Shown piece after piece: positions 1 through 8,255 of a stretch of DNA of 64,000 nt (the first letter of the stretch is position 1; every line of letters starts with the position of its first letter). Location: assembly GCF_009849585.1 (NCBI RefSeq), contig NZ_VCRN01000001.1, positions 186,001 to 250,000 on the forward strand. Reading direction: 5' to 3'. The stretch comes from Bacillus sp. ZZV12-4809. Its GTDB lineage: Bacteria; Bacillota; Bacilli; Bacillales; Cytobacillaceae. The notes under the pieces were generated by a model. The model had not been told where the DNA came from. It ran no database searches and saw only the letters and a list, made by a program, of their open reading frames with translations. The position numbers and the translations under genes are program-made.

Positions 1-764
1 ACAACACCTGCAAGTGCTTCTGCAATTTTGCCATTATAAAAAGCATCTGTTCCTCCAGCACGGATCATCTTAAAGGTTTTTGCAAGATCCTTCTGTACTA
101 GACGGTCCCCTTCCTGAAGTGGTTTGCCCTTAGGCAAAAAGACTTTGCCTGCAGCCGTTCTGCCTAGCTTGTCCTGATTATCGGCAATCGCATCGGCTAA
201 AACAGAATCAATCGGAAACCCTTTATCTGCCAGCTTAATGGCAGGACCGATCAGCTGCTGCATAGGGCGTGTTCCCCATTTTTCAAGAGCCGTTTCCAAG
301 CCTTTCAATGTACCGGGCACACCCACAGCTGTCCCTCCAGTTGAACGCTCCGCAAATGGAATCGGCTTCCCGTTTTCATCCAGGAACATATCCGGCGTAG
401 CACCGGCAGGAGCGCGCTCACGACTGTTAATGATGGAGGTTTCTTTCGTTTTGCCATCATAGACCATCATGAATCCTCCGCCGCCGATTCCGGACATCAT
501 TGGTTCGACCACATTAAGGGCGAACTGGACTGCAACAGCAGCATCAATGGCATTTCCGCCCTTTTTCAAGACATCAGCCCCAATTTTAGATGCCAGCGGA
601 TGGGCTGAAGCCACCATTCCATCCCTGCCGACATCAACCTGGCTATACCCTCCATAGCCATCTTCAGGCTTCGGCTTTTTCGCTTGCCCGGTTAAAGGCA
701 TTGTTCCTGCAACCAGTAAAATACTCAGAAGCATGAGAATACCAGTTTTCAAAACTCTTCTCAT
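1..764 (-). CDS. ggt: gamma-glutamyltransferase, N-terminal part (runs off window)
   Basis: Secreted gamma-glutamyltransferase, which cleaves glutathione or poly-gamma-glutamate and transfers the gamma-glutamyl group. About 254 codons are visible and the 3' part lies beyond base 1. The start is ATG at 764, with AAGGAGG at 771-777. Residues 1-28 form a basic then hydrophobic signal peptide ending near GQA. The mature N-terminus carries family landmarks: VASAHPLAS, GGNAIDAAVA, the MSGIGGGGF loop, and INSRERAP, whose Arg binds the gamma-glutamyl carboxylate. The autocleavage Thr of the small subunit would lie outside the window, so activity cannot be judged. The family call is firm. Confidence 0.93.
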   Translation of the reverse strand, partial: MRRVLKTGILMLLSILLVAGTMPLTGQAKKPKPEDGYGGYSQVDVGRDGMVASAHPLASKIGADVLKKGGNAIDAAVAVQFALNVVEPMMSGIGGGGFMMVYDGKTKETSIINSRERAPAGATPDMFLDENGKPIPFAERSTGGTAVGVPGTLKGLETALEKWGTRPMQQLIGPAIKLADKGFPIDSVLADAIADNQDKLGRTAAGKVFLPKGKPLQEGDRLVQKDLAKTFKMIRAGGTDAFYNGKIAEALAGV

Positions 765-986
765 AATCTACCTCCTTCAGTTAGGTTTTACACTTCTAAC
801 TTAAGAGGAAGGAAAAGGATAATCAAGGAATTAGAGTTAATATTCTGAAAGTTAAATCTATTTTACTAGACAAAGGCATGTAGAAAGGTTCAATTATTTT
901 TTCCAAATGGGAAAAAATGAGGAGGAAGTTTTTAACAGAGGAAGAACAGTGTTATGTGCTCTCCCCCATCAAAAATGCTTTGTTAA

Positions 987-1499
987 TCACCAGGGCAGAT
1001 TTGTACCATATGTCTTTGCCCTGGCTTCACTGTCCTTCCTGCGTTTTTTGCGGAATTCCGCCCGTTCTTTTGCCGTTTCATAAAGACTCTTTTCTTCTTC
1101 TGTTTCAGGCACGACGGCCGGCACAGGAGCCGGCTTTCCATTCTCGTCAACCGCAACCATTGTCAAAAAGGACATTGCACACACATTTCGATCACCTGTC
1201 AGAAGGTCTTCTGCGATTACTTTTACGAAAACCTCCATTGATGTCCGGCCTGTATAGGTCACAAATGCCTCCAGACAGACTGAATTGCCTTCATATACCG
1301 GATGAAGAAAGTCAACAGAGTCTGTTGATGCGGTTACCACATTTCTCCTTCCATGCCTCATCGCTGCAATAGCTGCCACATCATCAATATAAGCCATCAG
1401 CTTGCCGCCAAATAACGTTCCATATGTATTCGTGTCTGGCGGAAGCACGATGCTCGTTTTTACGGTAAAAGATTCTCTGCATGTTTTGGTTTCATTCAT
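987..1499 (-). CDS. acyl-CoA thioesterase, hotdog fold (YkhA-like)
   Basis: Cytosolic acyl-CoA hydrolase of the hotdog family, 170 residues, close to the length of Bacillus YkhA-type enzymes. PPDTNTYGTLFGG near residues 19-31 is the characteristic N-x-x-G-x-x-F-G-G stretch, followed by the helix MAYIDDVAAIAA that carries the acidic catalytic residue. The tail is Lys/Arg-rich. The frame is open further upstream, but the start is taken as ATG 1499 because GGAGGG (about 1506-1511) sits correctly before it and the upstream residues are unlike the family. It is divergent from the TetR gene at 1645, so their control regions adjoin. Preferred acyl chain is unknown. Confidence 0.85.
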   Translation of the reverse strand: MNETKTCRESFTVKTSIVLPPDTNTYGTLFGGKLMAYIDDVAAIAAMRHGRRNVVTASTDSVDFLHPVYEGNSVCLEAFVTYTGRTSMEVFVKVIAEDLLTGDRNVCAMSFLTMVAVDENGKPAPVPAVVPETEEEKSLYETAKERAEFRKKRRKDSEARAKTYGTNLPW

Positions 1500-1578
1500 G
1501 TTGTTCCCTCCTATTTTACTAAAGCATATCAAATACTGATGCCTAATAAAAATTTTTTGGTTAAATATTAATTTGCTA

Positions 1579-1608
1579 TTGCCAAAATTCCCCACTATGT
1601 CATATAAT
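1579..1608 (+). promoter_or_regulatory. sigma-A-type promoter of the TetR gene
   Basis: TTGCCA at 1579-1584 and TATAAT at 1603-1608 with an 18-bp spacer. The operator-like palindrome begins two bases after the -10, in a position to block initiation. Confidence 0.6.
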
Positions 1609-1609
1609 C

Positions 1610-1630
1610 TTATTGACCAGTGTTCAATAA
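1610..1630. promoter_or_regulatory. TetR-type operator, copy 1
   Basis: Perfect inverted repeat TTATTGA-N7-TCAATAA just downstream of the -10 of the regulator gene. A near-identical copy in inverse orientation lies before the next gene (2253-2273): 18 of 21 positions match when one copy is reverse-complemented. Inferred autorepression site. Confidence 0.6.
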
Positions 1631-1644
1631 CGAAAGGTGATTCC

Positions 1645-2217
1645 ATGAGTCCAAGAAAAGCAGCCCATGAGGAACTTACAAAAGAAGCCATTATTTCTGT
1701 AGCACGTGATCTGTTTATTAAGGAAGGATATGCCGCAGCATCCATGAGGAAAATAGCGGATACACTTCAATGCAGCCATGGTGCCATCTATTATCATTTC
1801 AAAAATAAAGCTCAATTATTTTATGAAATGGTTGAAGCCGATTTTCAAAAGCTCAGCCAAGTCCTGGACAGTGTGCTGAGAGACTCAGCAGATACTAATG
1901 AACAGAAGCTTTTCAGCATTTTTTACCGCTATATCGAGTTTGGCCTGACCAATCAAAAACATTATGAGCTGATGTTTTTAATACGTGATGATGATGTGAA
2001 AAGTTATCTAAGTGAAGGACCAAATACCAGCTACATGCATTTTGCGCAAGCGATTAATTCACTGGCTCCAAGGGCTCTTTCCATAAAAGATATTTGGTCT
2101 GTATTTTTAAGCCTGCACGGCTTTGTCACGCATTATTGCAGATCCGAAACGACATTTGAAGAAGTGAAGGATCTCGCCTCTTCACATGCTAAATTTTTAC
2201 TAAAGGCAATTTCTTAA
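1645..2217 (+). CDS. TetR/AcrR family transcriptional regulator
   Basis: A 190-residue one-component repressor. The N-terminal TetR helix-turn-helix lies at about residues 10-57, with ARDLFIKEGYAAASMRKIA followed by the recognition segment SHGAIYYHFKNKAQLF. The rest is a variable ligand-binding/dimerisation domain, so the inducer cannot be read. The start chosen is ATG 1645 (MSPRKAAHE) behind AAAGGTGA at 1633-1640. An earlier in-frame start at 1573 would put coding sequence across the promoter and operator. The adjacent epimerase gene at 2294 carries the same operator-like sequence, so the two probably form one small regulon. Confidence 0.9.
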   Translation: MSPRKAAHEELTKEAIISVARDLFIKEGYAAASMRKIADTLQCSHGAIYYHFKNKAQLFYEMVEADFQKLSQVLDSVLRDSADTNEQKLFSIFYRYIEFGLTNQKHYELMFLIRDDDVKSYLSEGPNTSYMHFAQAINSLAPRALSIKDIWSVFLSLHGFVTHYCRSETTFEEVKDLASSHAKFLLKAIS

Positions 2218-2252
2218 AGAAATGTTTCCGGCATTTCTTTCATTTTTACTCT

Positions 2253-2273
2253 TAATTGAACAGTGGTTAATAA
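2253..2273. promoter_or_regulatory. TetR-type operator, copy 2
   Basis: Imperfect inverted repeat containing ATTGAACAGTGGTTAAT, about 20 bp before the epimerase start. On the opposite strand it matches copy 1 (1610-1630) at 18 of 21 positions. Its position suggests that the TetR protein at 1645 controls the downstream gene. Confidence 0.55.
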
Positions 2274-2293
2274 AATACAAAGGATGATTGTAT

Positions 2294-3244
2294 ATGATGA
2301 AAACAGCTGCAGTGTTAGGAGCAACCGGCGGAATGGGCCATGCATTAACAGAGGCACTATGCCGCAGAAATATAAGAACTATTGCTTTTGCAAGATCTGA
2401 AGAAAACCTGCTTAAATTTAAAAAAGACTGGGGAACAAATGCTGTTATTCAATCAGGCGATGCACTGAATCCAGATGATGTTGAAAAGGCAGTAATAGAA
2501 GCAGATGCTGTTTTTCATGCCATCAATATCCCTTACCCGGAATGGGATCCAGCACTCTCCATTATTCTGACTAATACCCTGCAGGCTTGCCGCAAACATC
2601 ATAAGCCCTTTATTTATGCTGATAACATATATTCCTATGGCCTTCAATCCAGCCCTGCTAACGAATTTTCTCCCAAGAATCCGCACACCAAAAAAGGCAA
2701 GCTGCGCGAAACCTTAATCGAGATGATAAAAGGCTCAGGTGTGTCATACATCATTGCCCACTTCCCTGATTTTTACGGCCCTCAAACAGGAAATACACTT
2801 TTACACTATACTCTGAGTCAGGTTCTTGAAAAAAATAAAGGCTTGTTTGTCGGCAAAACCAATATTCTGAGAGAATTCATTTTTATTAAAGATGGTGCAG
2901 AAGCGTTAGCCGAACTTTCGTTAAATAGTGACTCATACGGTGAAGTCTGGAATATCCCTGGTACAGGAACCATTACAGGGCAAGAAATAGCCAGTATCGT
3001 TTCCAGCCATCTCAAGAGAGAGATTACCTTCCGATCTATCCACAAATGGTTGGTTCGTGCCATCGGTGTGTTTGATCCCATGATGAAAGAATACACTGAA
3101 TTGATGTACTTGAATCAGACTCCTGTTATTTTGGACGGCAGTAAATATGAAGCGAGAATCGGCAGTCTGCCTAAAACACCATATGAGACTGGGATAAAAA
3201 TGACATTGGATCATTTATTAAACGAAAAGAATGCCGTACTCTAA
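2294..3244 (+). CDS. NAD(P)-dependent epimerase/dehydratase (NmrA-like SDR)
   Basis: Extended short-chain dehydrogenase/reductase family protein, 316 residues. The N-terminus has the Rossmann dinucleotide motif GATGGMG at about residues 8-14, followed by AFARSEENL. Candidate catalytic Tyr/Lys positions (around YADNIYSYG and KNPHTKKGK) are less canonical, so it may be an NmrA/atypical SDR rather than a true sugar epimerase. ATG 2294 is favoured over a TTG at 2288 because AAAGGATG at 2278-2286 is then properly spaced. It lies behind operator copy 2 and is probably repressed by the neighbouring TetR protein. The substrate is unknown. Confidence 0.8.
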   Translation: MMKTAAVLGATGGMGHALTEALCRRNIRTIAFARSEENLLKFKKDWGTNAVIQSGDALNPDDVEKAVIEADAVFHAINIPYPEWDPALSIILTNTLQACRKHHKPFIYADNIYSYGLQSSPANEFSPKNPHTKKGKLRETLIEMIKGSGVSYIIAHFPDFYGPQTGNTLLHYTLSQVLEKNKGLFVGKTNILREFIFIKDGAEALAELSLNSDSYGEVWNIPGTGTITGQEIASIVSSHLKREITFRSIHKWLVRAIGVFDPMMKEYTELMYLNQTPVILDGSKYEARIGSLPKTPYETGIKMTLDHLLNEKNAVL

Positions 3245-3258
3245 CGGCATTCCTTTTA
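3228..3258. terminator. bidirectional terminator between convergent genes
   Basis: Nine-bp stem GAATGCCGT / ACGGCATTC (3229-3237 with 3244-3252) followed by CTTTT. It overlaps the stop codon of the epimerase gene and faces the end of the CorA gene. Confidence 0.7.
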
Positions 3259-4194
3259 TTTAAAGAATGAATTTTTCCTTTTACCCCTCAGGATATCACC
3301 CATCCAGCCTTTTTTCACCAGCATGAAATAAAGGGCTGCGGTAGACGCAAGGATAATGATCAGGGAAAACAAATACCCATACTTCCACTCTAGCTCAGGC
3401 ATAATTTTAAAGTTCATGCCCCATAACGCTCCCCAGGTTGCGACCGGTGTCATTAAGGTAGTAATGACGGTGAGAGTCTTCACGATTTCATTTCCCCTGT
3501 GCATGGATACCATCTCTTCAAAATTCACAAGGTCATCAATTTCCTGCTGAAACTCACGCACCAGCGTATAACCTCTTTCAATTCGCTTGCAGGTTCTTTT
3601 AAACTCAGTTCCTTCTGTAACACCTTCACCAAAGGTTTCTTCTACACCAAGCCTAATCTCTTTAACTGGAATCATGATATTTTTCCACACTAGGATCTGG
3701 TGACGGAGGTCATAGATTTCTTCCAGGCGATTAATATTATTTTTATCTTTTATTTTCCATAACAGGTCATTTAGCCTTACCTCAAACTTATCAATCTTCT
3801 TAATATTATCGCTCAGAATTTCACCCAGAATCACAAAAAATCCATCAATGGCATTGTGCGCATAATCCATTTTTTTTAAAAGCAAGGATTCATCAGACTG
3901 AATAACAGACGAATCAAAATCAACAGTCAGGAGAAAATCCCTTGTCAGAAAATAGTGGAACATGCTATGTTCATGCTGCTCCTCCGTTGTCTGCGAATAT
4001 ATGAGGGAGCCGCTGAGAATTTCCTTATTGCGAACTGAGGTATCTATTTCCATTACATTTGTTTTGTTCTCGGAAGTGTTTTTAGCCCATTCCTGCAGAG
4101 CTTCTTTATAATCTCCAGCTTCATTAAAGTCTATTTCATCCAAATGATCGTATCGGTGCCATGTCCAATTATCTTCATTATATTCCTTTTCCAT
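3256..4194 (-). CDS. CorA-family divalent cation channel
   Basis: Magnesium/divalent cation channel of the CorA (2-TM-GxN) family, 312 residues. A long acidic, helical cytoplasmic domain is followed by two C-terminal membrane helices (about 243-263 and 276-296). The signature GMNF follows the first helix, and a short acidic pore loop (MPELEW) precedes the second. It ends with a basic cytoplasmic tail. Start ATG 4194 has CCTCCT on the plus strand at 4204-4209 as its ribosome binding site. It is monocistronic and terminates in a hairpin shared with the convergent epimerase gene. The cation preferred (Mg, Co, Zn) cannot be read from sequence. Confidence 0.9.
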   Translation of the reverse strand: MEKEYNEDNWTWHRYDHLDEIDFNEAGDYKEALQEWAKNTSENKTNVMEIDTSVRNKEILSGSLIYSQTTEEQHEHSMFHYFLTRDFLLTVDFDSSVIQSDESLLLKKMDYAHNAIDGFFVILGEILSDNIKKIDKFEVRLNDLLWKIKDKNNINRLEEIYDLRHQILVWKNIMIPVKEIRLGVEETFGEGVTEGTEFKRTCKRIERGYTLVREFQQEIDDLVNFEEMVSMHRGNEIVKTLTVITTLMTPVATWGALWGMNFKIMPELEWKYGYLFSLIIILASTAALYFMLVKKGWMGDILRGKRKNSFFK

Positions 4195-4390
4195 CCCCAG
4201 CTTCCTCCTAAAAAGATTCCTATATATATCAACATCTTTCCCTGCTAATGGCTCGAATTAAACCACTCTTGGAGAGTAATTATTTCATGTATTGGAAACA
4301 ATGTTAAAAGTTCTTAATGTTTGCTTCTGATTATGCCGGGTAAAGATAGAGCAAGAAAGAAAATCAAATTTATTAAGGAGGAGCATATTC

Positions 4391-4654
4391 ATGAACTCTC
4401 GTCCGCTAAATCAATATCTATTAGCCGGTGTTGGCATCACGAGCATCTTATTATTAGCAAGCAAAAACAATCGAAATAAAGTCCAGTCTCTGGCAGTTAA
4501 AATGAAAGGCATGCTGCCTGAACGCTTTTTAAACGATACAGTGCCAACGGAAAAACTGGGTCACCCGGACCCGCATAATATTGAAGATAATAAAATGGTT
4601 GATGAAGGCGCTATGTATTCAGTAAATTACTATAATGAAACTGTTCAGCAATGA
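4391..4654 (+). CDS. small membrane-anchored protein of unknown function
   Basis: 87 residues, not recognised. A strong AAGGAGGAG (4375-4383) precedes ATG 4391, and an intrinsic terminator follows directly, so this is a self-contained gene. It has one hydrophobic segment at about residues 9-24 (YLLAGVGITSILLLAS), then a basic stretch and a polar acidic C-terminal half rich in Asn, Asp and Glu. The next gene, on the same strand, encodes a membrane protein but lies beyond the terminator. Confidence 0.75.
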   Translation: MNSRPLNQYLLAGVGITSILLLASKNNRNKVQSLAVKMKGMLPERFLNDTVPTEKLGHPDPHNIEDNKMVDEGAMYSVNYYNETVQQ

Positions 4655-4682
4655 CCTAAGGACTGACTCCTTAGGTTTTTTT
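4654..4682 (+). terminator. intrinsic terminator
   Basis: Stem CCTAAGGA / TCCTTAGG (4655-4662 with 4668-4675) followed by a run of seven T. Confidence 0.85.
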
Positions 4683-4711
4683 AATAAAATTTGAGTTTCG
4701 GAGGAAGCAAG

Positions 4712-5386
4712 ATGGGAATTCTGTTCATCCTGATTTATTTGGGAATCGTCTTGGCCGTTATTGAAATTAATACTCTAATTTTTACTTATACAGGACTTGA
4801 TAAGCATGTTTCCAGATTTCAGGTAATCAGCATGCTAACTGGTACAGGATTTACAACTGGAGAATCGGAGCTCATCATTGACCATCCTATCCGCAGAAGG
4901 TTCGGAGCTTTTTTAATATTATTTGGCGCCTTTTCATTAGCAGTCATTATTTCGGCAATCAGCAATATCCTTTCCGATGAATTTTATACTGCAAAGATCT
5001 CGTTCGTGGCTGTTGCCCTGGTCATCATTATCATTATTTTAAGGCTGCCTAAGGTGCGGGATTATCTTCCCGGTAAGCTGGAGGATGAGCTTGAGGAACA
5101 TTACGATTTCCGCGATCTTCCGATAAGAGAAGCTCTTCTTACAGATGATTCTGATCATGTACTGGACTACTTTATTGACGAAACATGTGAATTTAAAGAT
5201 AAAGAGTTAGGTGATGTTATCAATAATGATGAGGATATCAATGTGCTGTATATTCAGCGGGGTGACTTAAAGATTAGAAAAGAGCGGCTTGTGACGGAGC
5301 TTCAGGAAGGCGACCATATTATCCTGTACGGGGACGAACAAACGATAGAGAGCAAATTTGGTAAAAATAATGAAGAAAAAGAATAA
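4712..5386 (+). CDS. membrane protein with C-terminal TrkA-C (RCK_C) domain
   Basis: 224 residues. Three hydrophobic segments occupy the N-terminal half (about residues 2-22, 60-82 and 88-106). The region TGTGFTTGE between the first two loosely resembles the selectivity-filter loop of Trk/Ktr potassium transporters. After an acidic linker, the C-terminal part (about 145-215) reads as a TrkA-C ligand domain, ending in LVTELQEGDHIILYGD. It could be a truncated potassium-transport or ligand-gated regulatory protein; I cannot name it. ATG 4712 is preferred to TTG 4691 because GGAGG at 4700-4704 is correctly spaced. Confidence 0.7.
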   Translation: MGILFILIYLGIVLAVIEINTLIFTYTGLDKHVSRFQVISMLTGTGFTTGESELIIDHPIRRRFGAFLILFGAFSLAVIISAISNILSDEFYTAKISFVAVALVIIIIILRLPKVRDYLPGKLEDELEEHYDFRDLPIREALLTDDSDHVLDYFIDETCEFKDKELGDVINNDEDINVLYIQRGDLKIRKERLVTELQEGDHIILYGDEQTIESKFGKNNEEKE

Positions 5387-5419
5387 GCATCTGCCCATGT
5401 GGGGAGATGCTTATTTTTT
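5382..5419. terminator. bidirectional terminator
   Basis: Long stem AATAAGCATCT...AGATGCTTATT with a GC-rich top and T runs on both strands. It separates the convergent TrkA-C and flippase genes. Confidence 0.85.
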
Positions 5420-6743
5420 AGTTAAACTGCTTCTCAGGCGATAGATAGAGGGTCAGGCCAATTTTTTTGCATACTGTTACATAATGCATCATCGCCAGGA
5501 GAACAGCTCCCATATTCATGCCGATAATAATCCCGTCCATCTGCAGGCTGTGAAGAGAGCCAAGCAAAAACATGGCTGAGAATGAAACAACGGTTGACCA
5601 GATGGAATGATAGAAAGCCTCCTTCATCAGTCCCAGGCCGATTAAATAGGCCTGCATCGGAATTATGAAAAAGTGGAGCAGAAAAAATGGCCACAGCAGC
5701 TGTAAATACACGGCTGCATCTGTGGAGTGGAAAAACACCTCGGTCAGCGGCCGTGCAAAAAAATAGAAAAGCATAACCGATGGAATCCCATATAAAAAGG
5801 TTACAAAAAACACCTGCTGAAGAAGTCTCCGAAGCTCCTCCAGATTCTTATCCGCATATTCTTTGGAGACTGTCGGAATCAGTATAATTAAAAATGAATG
5901 TGCAATGAAAGAAGGGAAAAAACCGATCGTCATGGCGACACCAGCGAGCATCCCAAAATGTTCTGTTGCAATTTCTCCCGGCACTCCCGCCTTTAAAAGC
6001 GCCCCCTTAATCAAAAATGGCTGTATAGCATGTGTCAGGGCATGGAAAACTCTCAAAGCAGTCGTCGGTACAGAAACAGAGATTAAATTCCGCCTCACAC
6101 TTCTCCCGCTTATAAACTCAGATGGCTCTTTTTTAATGCGCTGATACTGAATAATAAACATGTTCAGCAAATAAAGAAAAACAACAATCTCACTTCCTAC
6201 AAATGTACAAAAGGCAATAAAGACTGCTGTATCGGCATCAAATTGAAATGCCTGATATAGCACCACGAGCAGCAGGAGCTGAGCGGATTTGCGCAGGAAA
6301 TTGGAGGCAGCAATTTTCCCCATTTGATGCTTGCCCATAAAAAATCCTCTGGCAATCGAGGAAAAGGACACGATAGGGATAAACCCGATCACAACCCACC
6401 TTAAGAGCGGGTGATACTCATTAAAGGCACTGACAAACGGGATAATAAGCGCTGCAGCCGGCACTAACACGGCCGTAAAAATAATGGTCAGCTTGATGAC
6501 ATGATTAAGCATGCTGAGATGGTACTTTTTATCCCTTTCGGCAATGAATTTGGAAATCGAGATTGGAAGTTCAAAACTGGCCAGCAGCACGATCAAAAAT
6601 ATGGTCGGCAAGATCGACATGTACATGCCGAGGCCCCTCTCCCCCAGTTCCCGGGCGAGCACCATATTCACCACAAACTCTATACATTCGCTTGCAAAAG
6701 CCGCCAGTGCAAGCAAGATGACTCCTTTGAAGAATTTACTCAT
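5418..6743 (-). CDS. SpoVB-like polysaccharide/lipid flippase (YkvU-like)
   Basis: MOP-superfamily integral membrane transporter, 441 residues with roughly 12-14 hydrophobic helices. The N-terminus (VNMVLARELGERGLGMYM, then ELPISISKFIAE) is typical of the SpoVB/YtgP/YkvU branch. The length fits YkvU (about 445) better than SpoVB (about 518). Members of this branch act in spore cortex or envelope assembly, presumably flipping lipid-linked precursors. It appears monocistronic, ending at a hairpin shared with the gene at 4712. No sporulation sigma-factor promoter could be called with confidence. Confidence 0.8.
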   Translation of the reverse strand: MSKFFKGVILLALAAFASECIEFVVNMVLARELGERGLGMYMSILPTIFLIVLLASFELPISISKFIAERDKKYHLSMLNHVIKLTIIFTAVLVPAAALIIPFVSAFNEYHPLLRWVVIGFIPIVSFSSIARGFFMGKHQMGKIAASNFLRKSAQLLLLVVLYQAFQFDADTAVFIAFCTFVGSEIVVFLYLLNMFIIQYQRIKKEPSEFISGRSVRRNLISVSVPTTALRVFHALTHAIQPFLIKGALLKAGVPGEIATEHFGMLAGVAMTIGFFPSFIAHSFLIILIPTVSKEYADKNLEELRRLLQQVFFVTFLYGIPSVMLFYFFARPLTEVFFHSTDAAVYLQLLWPFFLLHFFIIPMQAYLIGLGLMKEAFYHSIWSTVVSFSAMFLLGSLHSLQMDGIIIGMNMGAVLLAMMHYVTVCKKIGLTLYLSPEKQFN

Positions 6744-6841
6744 TGCGCCTCTCCTTATATAATGCAGATTCTATATAAGATATGAGACATGCCCCGATAA
6801 TATATTGCCTATAGGAATTTTTAAGAAAATTAATATAATGA

Positions 6842-6873
6842 AAAGGAGAGCAGCCAGATGCCGCCCTCCTTTC
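6842..6873 (-). terminator. terminator after the YjiH-like gene
   Basis: Stem AAAGGAG-GC paired with GC-CTCCTTT close after the stop codon at 6876. The T tract on the minus strand is short. Confidence 0.5.
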
Positions 6874-6875
6874 AG

Positions 6876-8243
6876 CTAAAATACAAAAACATGTGCAATC
6901 AGTACAATAACAGGTAATGTAATAATCGTTCTTTCGATAAAAATAACGAATAAATCCATAAAATTCAGCGGAATATTTGAACGCAGAATCAGAATTCCGA
7001 TTTCAGACATGTATACTAATTGTGTTAATGACAGTCCTGCGACAACAAATCTTGTCAGCTCACTCTCAATCCCGCTTCCGATAACAGCAGGAAGGAACAT
7101 ATCAGCAAAGCCAACAAGCATGGTTTGTGCTGCTGATTCTGCTTCCGGCAATTGCATAAACTCCAAAATCGGAATGAGCGGGGATGCAATAAACGCGAAT
7201 ACAGGAGTATATTCCGCAATGATCAGGGCAGCAGCTCCCAGACTCATAACAAGCGGAATAAGGCCCATCCAAATATCCAGAACCGTTTCAATGCCATCGG
7301 TTAAAAGCTTCTTGGGACCCGGGGCATTTTTTGCTTTATTAATCGCCTGCTCCCATCCCCATTTCAAATTGGAAACACCTTCTGGAATTGTTTCATCAAT
7401 CTGCTGTCCCACAGGCTCATAATAAGTATCAGGCTTCCGGGATAATGGCGGAATTCTTGGCATAATCAATGCTGCCACCACACATGCAGCAGAAACGGTT
7501 AAGTAAAAAGGGATGAATAAATGTCCAAGACCAACCACATTCGCTACGACGAGGCTGAAAGCAACGGAGGCAATTGAAAAGGTTGTCGCGATGACCGATG
7601 CTTCTCTTTTTGTGTAAAAGCCTTCATCATATTGCTTTGTTGTAACCAATACACCTACTGTTCCAGCTCCCATCCAGGATGCAAGGCAATCAATGGAGGA
7701 CCTGCCGGGAAGTGTAAAAAATGGTCTCATGAATTTTTGGACAAGTGCACCAATGAACTCCATTAATCCAAATTCCACTAAAAGCGGAAGAAGGATGCCG
7801 GCGAACAGGAACCATGTAAGCAAAACGGGCGCCAGATCGTAAAGAACCACACCCCCTGTATTTCGTGACCAGATAAATTCAGGCCCGATCTCAAACATAG
7901 TCATAATTCCGACTGCGAAACCGAGGATTCTCATTGTTAACCCGAACTTTCCAGTATCAAACAATCCTTTTAAAAACTTATTATTCAGTATTAGTGCAGG
8001 CTTTGCTGTTTTTGTCAGGACGGAAAGAAAAACCGATAATCCTAAAATGAAAATAATGATGGCAGGCATCTGTTCACTGAACACATTACCTAATAGCGAT
8101 GCTAAAATACCAACGCCTATCGTTACGTCTCCCTGGAATTTAACGGGAACGAGAAATAGAAGCGACCCAATTAAAGATGGAATAATAAATTTCCAGGACT
8201 CTCCTGTCACGGCTTGCGGCTTAACCCTTGTCTCAGCTTTCAT
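6876..8243 (-). CDS. YjiH-family membrane transporter (nucleoside-recognition/gate domains)
   Basis: 455-residue polytopic membrane protein with about 10-11 helices. The motifs LVEFGLMEFIGALVQ and SWMGAGTVGVLVT, and the C-terminal ADMFLPAVIGSGIESELTRF region, fit the nucleoside-recognition (Gate) domain found in YjiH-type proteins. It is the second gene of an operon with the class III aminotransferase at 8256 (12 bp apart) behind a sigma-54 promoter. It therefore probably imports the amino acid or amine that the aminotransferase consumes, which is inference from context. Start ATG 8243 has a GGAGG-type site upstream. Confidence 0.8.
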   Translation of the reverse strand: MKAETRVKPQAVTGESWKFIIPSLIGSLLFLVPVKFQGDVTIGVGILASLLGNVFSEQMPAIIIFILGLSVFLSVLTKTAKPALILNNKFLKGLFDTGKFGLTMRILGFAVGIMTMFEIGPEFIWSRNTGGVVLYDLAPVLLTWFLFAGILLPLLVEFGLMEFIGALVQKFMRPFFTLPGRSSIDCLASWMGAGTVGVLVTTKQYDEGFYTKREASVIATTFSIASVAFSLVVANVVGLGHLFIPFYLTVSAACVVAALIMPRIPPLSRKPDTYYEPVGQQIDETIPEGVSNLKWGWEQAINKAKNAPGPKKLLTDGIETVLDIWMGLIPLVMSLGAAALIIAEYTPVFAFIASPLIPILEFMQLPEAESAAQTMLVGFADMFLPAVIGSGIESELTRFVVAGLSLTQLVYMSEIGILILRSNIPLNFMDLFVIFIERTIITLPVIVLIAHVFVF

Positions 8244-8255
8244 GCTCTTACCTCC

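Noticed and set aside
917..1372. Plus-strand ORF of 151 codons opposite the thioesterase gene
   Set aside because: No ribosome binding site, composition of an antisense shadow, and the minus strand encodes a clear hotdog thioesterase.
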